Below are positions 60,111 through 64,000 of a stretch of 64,000 bases of DNA, piece by piece; within the stretch, counting starts at the first letter, position 1, and each line of letters begins with the position of its first letter. Below the pieces are notes generated by a model. The model saw only the letters and a list, made by a program, of their open reading frames with translations, made no database searches and was not told the DNA's origin. Origin of the DNA: Stenopsyche tienmushanensis (taxonomy: Eukaryota > Arthropoda > Insecta > Trichoptera > Stenopsychidae); assembly GCA_008973525.1 (NCBI GenBank), contig WACJ01000398.1, positions 1 to 64,000 on the forward strand, in the 5' to 3' direction. The position numbers and the translations under genes were made by a program.

Positions 60111-61930
60111 GCGATGGAATTATCTGTCGTAATTTGGTTGCTAATGAAACTCAAATGATAATGAAGTCAGTATTTCCAAACGGACAGCCTCCTTGAGTTC
60201 GTTCACTATCGGTTCGTAGAAGAGGTCCACATAGGAGAGCGACAGGTGTAACAAAAATACGACTGTTGGCTCCAAGTCTCTACTATTACGTCAAGATAAA
60301 GACGAGGAGATCAGAGAAACCAACCGTGGAAAGACCGAGCCGTCCCGCGGCCAAGACGATCGGTCGGACCCCAAGACTTAACTGTCTCTAATTAAACAAA
60401 TTAAAACATTCTTATCGTCTTCTGGAATATTATTACCAATCTTAGGCCTTGTGCTTTCATAAAGCACTATTGTCTATTTTCATTAAATCATCAGATCAAA
60501 TTCTGAAATAAGCGAGTATTGGGATTCATACTGACTTTAGTCATTTTGAGGGTTTAATATATAATAATTTATGGCTCTGGATTAAATATTCAAGTAATAC
60601 CATTTGAATCTATTTAAAGCTACGTTGGCTTTTCACCCGTTAGACACCTGATTCCAAATTAAGTAACGGTTGGACGTATGTCGAAATCATCGGGATCAGA
60701 CAAACATTGACCTCGAATTATCCACAGGTTCGTCGACTCATATTTTAAGATCTGCAATCGCACATTTCTTCATTATACATCTGGTCGACAGGATCAAAAT
60801 TGAAATGCAAGACAAAGAAGTCACATAATTTCTAACACGTGAACCTTAAGGCACCTTCGCCAAACAATGAAGGCTTTAACCATTCGGCGACCCCAATGAT
60901 GAGGTCGCCTTTCAGGTTGTCACGTACATGGTACAAGTTCCATAACTACAAGCCTTAATGACTTTGTCGATATAAATGAGAAGCATATTAAAATTTTAAA
61001 AAAATAAAAAAGAAACACAAGATGTTTTAATAAAAAATAAATTAAAATTATAAAAGTTATAGGCGCAAGGTGTACAAAAGGGTCTGTTCTGGTTGACACG
61101 ATTTCAACCCTTCTAATCATCTGAAACTAATAATAAAAAGATATTCTTAATGAGTAAAAGTATAGCTATAGTTCCTACTTCAAAGAAGAAAAAAATGCAA
61201 CTTAAATATCATATTTTTTATTCACATAATATAACAAAATTATTATAAAATATTTTAAATTAGTTCAACAGTGCGTATATTTGTATACGAATTTATTTTA
61301 ATTGATATGTCGTCTGGCCTCTTATGGTAAAATATTTAGCTATTTATTAATATTTTATTTTACAACCTTAATCATTAAAACTACAGCAAATGTTAGCGTC
61401 TGAAAAATACATTCGATATTAACACAAGTCAAAATATAAAAGATTCACAACATGTAGAAATGCATGCATAACTATTTGTCGGTGTTACATTGTCATAAAT
61501 ATTATTAATTGCACGTCCGGCCCTATTATGAATAATTAATGAAATAAACATATGATACATATATACATTACAGGATTTATTCCATTTAATTAATTTGGAT
61601 TTACATGGATTAAAAATAAAATAAAATCTTAAAATATCAATGACACCTAGCGGTATTATCCGAAAATTTCCTAAATAATAAAATAACCTTATATTCGAAC
61701 CTGCTATTTAATTACAAAATTAAATTGTTTTTATTTTTGAGCAATGCTTCATAGATGGCAGTGTTTAAAATAATCAATATCTGTACATTATTTACAAAAT
61801 GCTATTTCTATTAAATACAAAATGTAAATGTAAAAAGTAGATGGAGCAATCTTCATAAATTTTCATAATTTAAGTGCTTAATTATTTCAAATATTTATAG
61901 AAAAATTGTAAAGATAAGAAGAGATTGGAT
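60110..61930. other. unassigned intergenic DNA
   Basis: GCGGCCAAGACGATCGGTCGG at 60347-60367. Otherwise AT-rich without recognised features. Confidence 0.4.
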
Positions 61931-61933
61931 ATA

Positions 61934-62863
61934 TGAGGCACATCCAGAAAGTAAGGTTACAACATTTATTTAGCATAGACCTCCGCCGCCAGCTCTTTTT
62001 GAATTGTTTTTTGGATAGTCCCCTTAGCCCCTTCTAGTGTTGAGGAGACGTTTTGCGTCTCTCTCTTTCACTCTCTTCTTTGGTGGTCATTATTTCCTCT
62101 ATAAATTCCTTCCAAAGGTCCCAGTTTTCTTTGCTCATCATTGTGTTGTTGATAATGTTCTCGTCTTTAATCTCAGTTTCTCCGAGTGCTTGTTTCAGAA
62201 TGGAGTTTCCAAGCCTTGCGATCACATCGTCAATTTTCGCCTGGCAGTGGTGGCACGGTGTGGTTTCCTCTTTGCCTATCCATTTTAGATAGACTCCAAA
62301 GTTTCCCATATCTGTTGCCAGTTTTTGGGATCTCCAAAATCCAAGGCCCTCTTCTTTGCCAGGATTGTGGAGATCCTAAGGGATTTTGATGATTCTCTAA
62401 TTTAAATTTTCTGAGCACCTGTCTCGCACACAGCTTCTTGTAACCAAGTTTTTCTGATACAATATCATCAAGGAAACTTCGCAAAATGCCAGGAAATTCT
62501 TCATGAAGATCGTCAAGCTTCACGCGGCTATCATTTCGCATTTGTACTTAAATTTTTTGCACAATGTCGTTAGAAATCACTAATGGTCTCCCACTCCTTG
62601 CCTCGTCTTATCAGTATGGTCTTCTCTGAACAACCTAACCCACTTCGTGACATGTTGTCGACTCATCACATCACTACCGAACGCACCACATCTTTTCATC
62701 CGGAAAAAAAATACTGTGACTGAAAAAAATGGCCGACAAACACGCGGAACCAAACAAAGTGACCGTTATGTCTCTCCCTACATGCTAGGTGTGCCAACTT
62801 TGAAATAAAAACAATCCTCCAACTTCAGAAGCTCTTGTAACCTTACTTTCTAGATGATCCTCA
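61934..62863 (-). mobile_element. mariner (family M1), complete ends, 930 bp
   Basis: Terminal inverted repeats: left TGAGGCACATCCAGAAAGTA, right (reversed) TGAGGATCATCTAGAAAGTA, both continuing AGGTTACAA, with TA on both sides (61932-61933 and 62864-62865). On minus, VKLDDLHEEFPGILRSFLDD and KLGYKKLCARQVL are mariner N-terminal sequence, and LAAEVYAK near 62000 is from its C-terminus. The DDE core is replaced by a LINE fragment (62034-62310). Confidence 0.8.
62034..62310 (-). mobile_element. R1-like LINE C-terminal fragment inside mariner
   Basis: On minus: GNFGVYLKWIGKEETTPCHH and, after a missing EHTLFECP stretch, MMSKENWDLWKEFIEEIM then ERERRK. This is the usual tail of R1-clade pol (GCFG-YL--IG--PTP-C--C; SEENW-----F--E-M----ERERR). 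Confidence 0.65.
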
Positions 62864-62921
62864 TATTATTAATTATTTTAGGTGATGGGGATATTTTTAA
62901 ATGCAAACCTATTGCTATGTA

Positions 62922-64000
62922 CTATAAGTTGTAACCATTACGTAATGATCTTGCATGATCATCATCAATTTTGTTATGATCTCCTTGGAATCCAGAATCA
63001 TCGACTTGATCCACGTCAATCATTCTGCCCTTGCCCATCAGGGACAATCTTCTGTAGCTCCCGAAGAACACTGAATTCGTTTCTATGCTCTCCCCACCCG
63101 ATTCACTATGAGCATCCCCTATGGAATCCAAATCATCCGTATCACTAATGGTGTCCTTTGCATCGCTCTTATCCCTGACCTGCAATATAAATTTGCCCTT
63201 CTGCCTCGATTCGTTTGAATCTGAACTCAAATATCCGGAATCTTCCGTCTTGATCGTCTTGTTGTGTTCGATCCTTCTAACTCTGGGTCTTCCAGATCGT
63301 CTTCCGGGCCGCTTGAGATTGATCATATCGAGCCTTCCCTTCGATCTATCGCACGTATCCTCTTTGTTCAACGATTTGCAATATTTGAAATCGATTTCGT
63401 CCGTGTTGCAATAGTTTTCATAATTGGGATCGAGCGAATTGTACGCCGATTTCTGACCATTGTATTCCGCATTCAAATTGCTGAATGTTGTAAACTTCCT
63501 CTTTTCGGAGACGATACACGTCGAGAAATGATTGTCAGAATTTTCTCTGGGCATAGAAGAATATGGCTCTGAACGCGTGGTTCTAAATTTGATCACGGCT
63601 CCAGTCGGCGTCAAAAATTCTGAAGAAGTGTCAGTAACTAAAGAAGACTCCTTGTAATCTTCATTTCTTCGGCCAATAACCTTTTTGGGTGGCAATGCAG
63701 GCTTATATTCATCAATTGGGCTGTGTGGCGACATGGAAACCGATGGTAATACGTCAGGCGTCATATTTAAATGACAAGGATCCACAAAACCATTTGAAGG
63801 ACTTCGATTTTGTCGAGTCTTCGCTTCAAATATCTCCAGCAAACTTCCAACCTTCAACTTGGGAGCTTCTTCAATTGGAGACGATCTATCGTAATTTTCT
63901 GACATCTTCATGAAAATTTTGTCAATGGTCTTATTTGGCGATATCGGGGGTGTCAGGCATATATCTTGATGCAGTTTGAGCTTTCCTGGTTTTCTATCCA
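62922..64000 (-). CDS. shavenoid-like paralogue, C-terminal exon (partial)
   Basis: The minus-strand frame is open from the window edge to a TAG at 62922, 358 residues, so the gene continues beyond 64000. Similarity to sha exon 8 is collinear: a DRKP-K block at the edge, LLEIFEAKTRQ (compare LREIYESKSN), PALPPKK (compare PPLPPK), EDSGYLSSDSNESR, SDTDD, HSESGGESIETNSVFFGS, then a different tail ending NGYNL. The proline-rich and basic regions of sha are shortened. A paralogue fits better than a pseudogene because the frame is intact and the motifs are kept. The first M in frame at 63911 is probably not the start. It lies tail to tail with sha, about 31 kb apart. Function is inferred only from the family (cytoplasmic tail of a hair-forming membrane protein). 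Confidence 0.85.
   Translation of the reverse strand, partial: DRKPGKLKLHQDICLTPPISPNKTIDKIFMKMSENYDRSSPIEEAPKLKVGSLLEIFEAKTRQNRSPSNGFVDPCHLNMTPDVLPSVSMSPHSPIDEYKPALPPKKVIGRRNEDYKESSLVTDTSSEFLTPTGAVIKFRTTRSEPYSSMPRENSDNHFSTCIVSEKRKFTTFSNLNAEYNGQKSAYNSLDPNYENYCNTDEIDFKYCKSLNKEDTCDRSKGRLDMINLKRPGRRSGRPRVRRIEHNKTIKTEDSGYLSSDSNESRQKGKFILQVRDKSDAKDTISDTDDLDSIGDAHSESGGESIETNSVFFGSYRRLSLMGKGRMIDVDQVDDSGFQGDHNKIDDDHARSLRNGYNL

Overview
This window is AT-rich arthropod DNA, almost certainly from an insect. It has spliced exons with GT/AG borders, no bacterial-style operons, and a dense, nested load of transposable elements (TEs): Gypsy-type LTR elements, R1-like and Jockey-like LINEs, mariner/Tc1, Tigger/pogo, hAT, Helitron and a Mutator-like piece. 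The species cannot be named from sequence alone.

The main gene is shavenoid (sha, also called kojak), on the + strand. It has eight coding exons between 3373 and 31748. All eight join in phase (4176 bases, 1391 residues plus stop) into a single-pass membrane protein: signal peptide, small Cys-rich extracellular region, one membrane helix near residues 264-288, and a cytoplasmic tail of about 1100 residues. In Drosophila, Shavenoid is needed for actin-based epidermal hairs. Its second intron (3813-25762, about 22 kb) is full of TEs. Three other introns are only 76-77 bases, and two of 936-937 bases each carry a Helitron-like end.

At the right edge (62922 to past 64000, minus strand) lies the last coding exon of a second, diverged shavenoid-like gene. 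It shares the C-terminal signature with sha but is shorter and faces it tail to tail across about 31 kb of TE-filled DNA. This paralogue pair is the most interesting gene-level observation.

Region by region. 1-3280: mariner and hAT remnants. 3283-3812: sha exons 1-2. 3813-25762: giant intron with a Jockey/CR1-like LINE (8393-10090, minus), several LTR fragments, a complete hAT-like insertion with 8-bp target duplication (15371-18032) sitting inside an LTR, a 16-bp minisatellite, and an R1-like LINE tail (20870-21477). 25763-31748: sha exons 3-8. 31749-62921: intergenic TEs, including a Tigger MITE (33179-33385), an LTR with tRNA-Leu primer site (34679-35033), a 65-bp tandem triplication of a mariner catalytic fragment (40142-40325), a Mutator-like fragment (43270-43960), a complete non-autonomous LTR element with 522-523 bp LTRs (46972-49447), a stack of LTR/integrase fragments (51735-52831), a Tigger copy split by an R1-like LINE (55440-57808), and a mariner carrying a LINE fragment (61934-62863).

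Most remaining sequence is unassigned AT-rich DNA. No tRNA, rRNA or CRISPR was seen.
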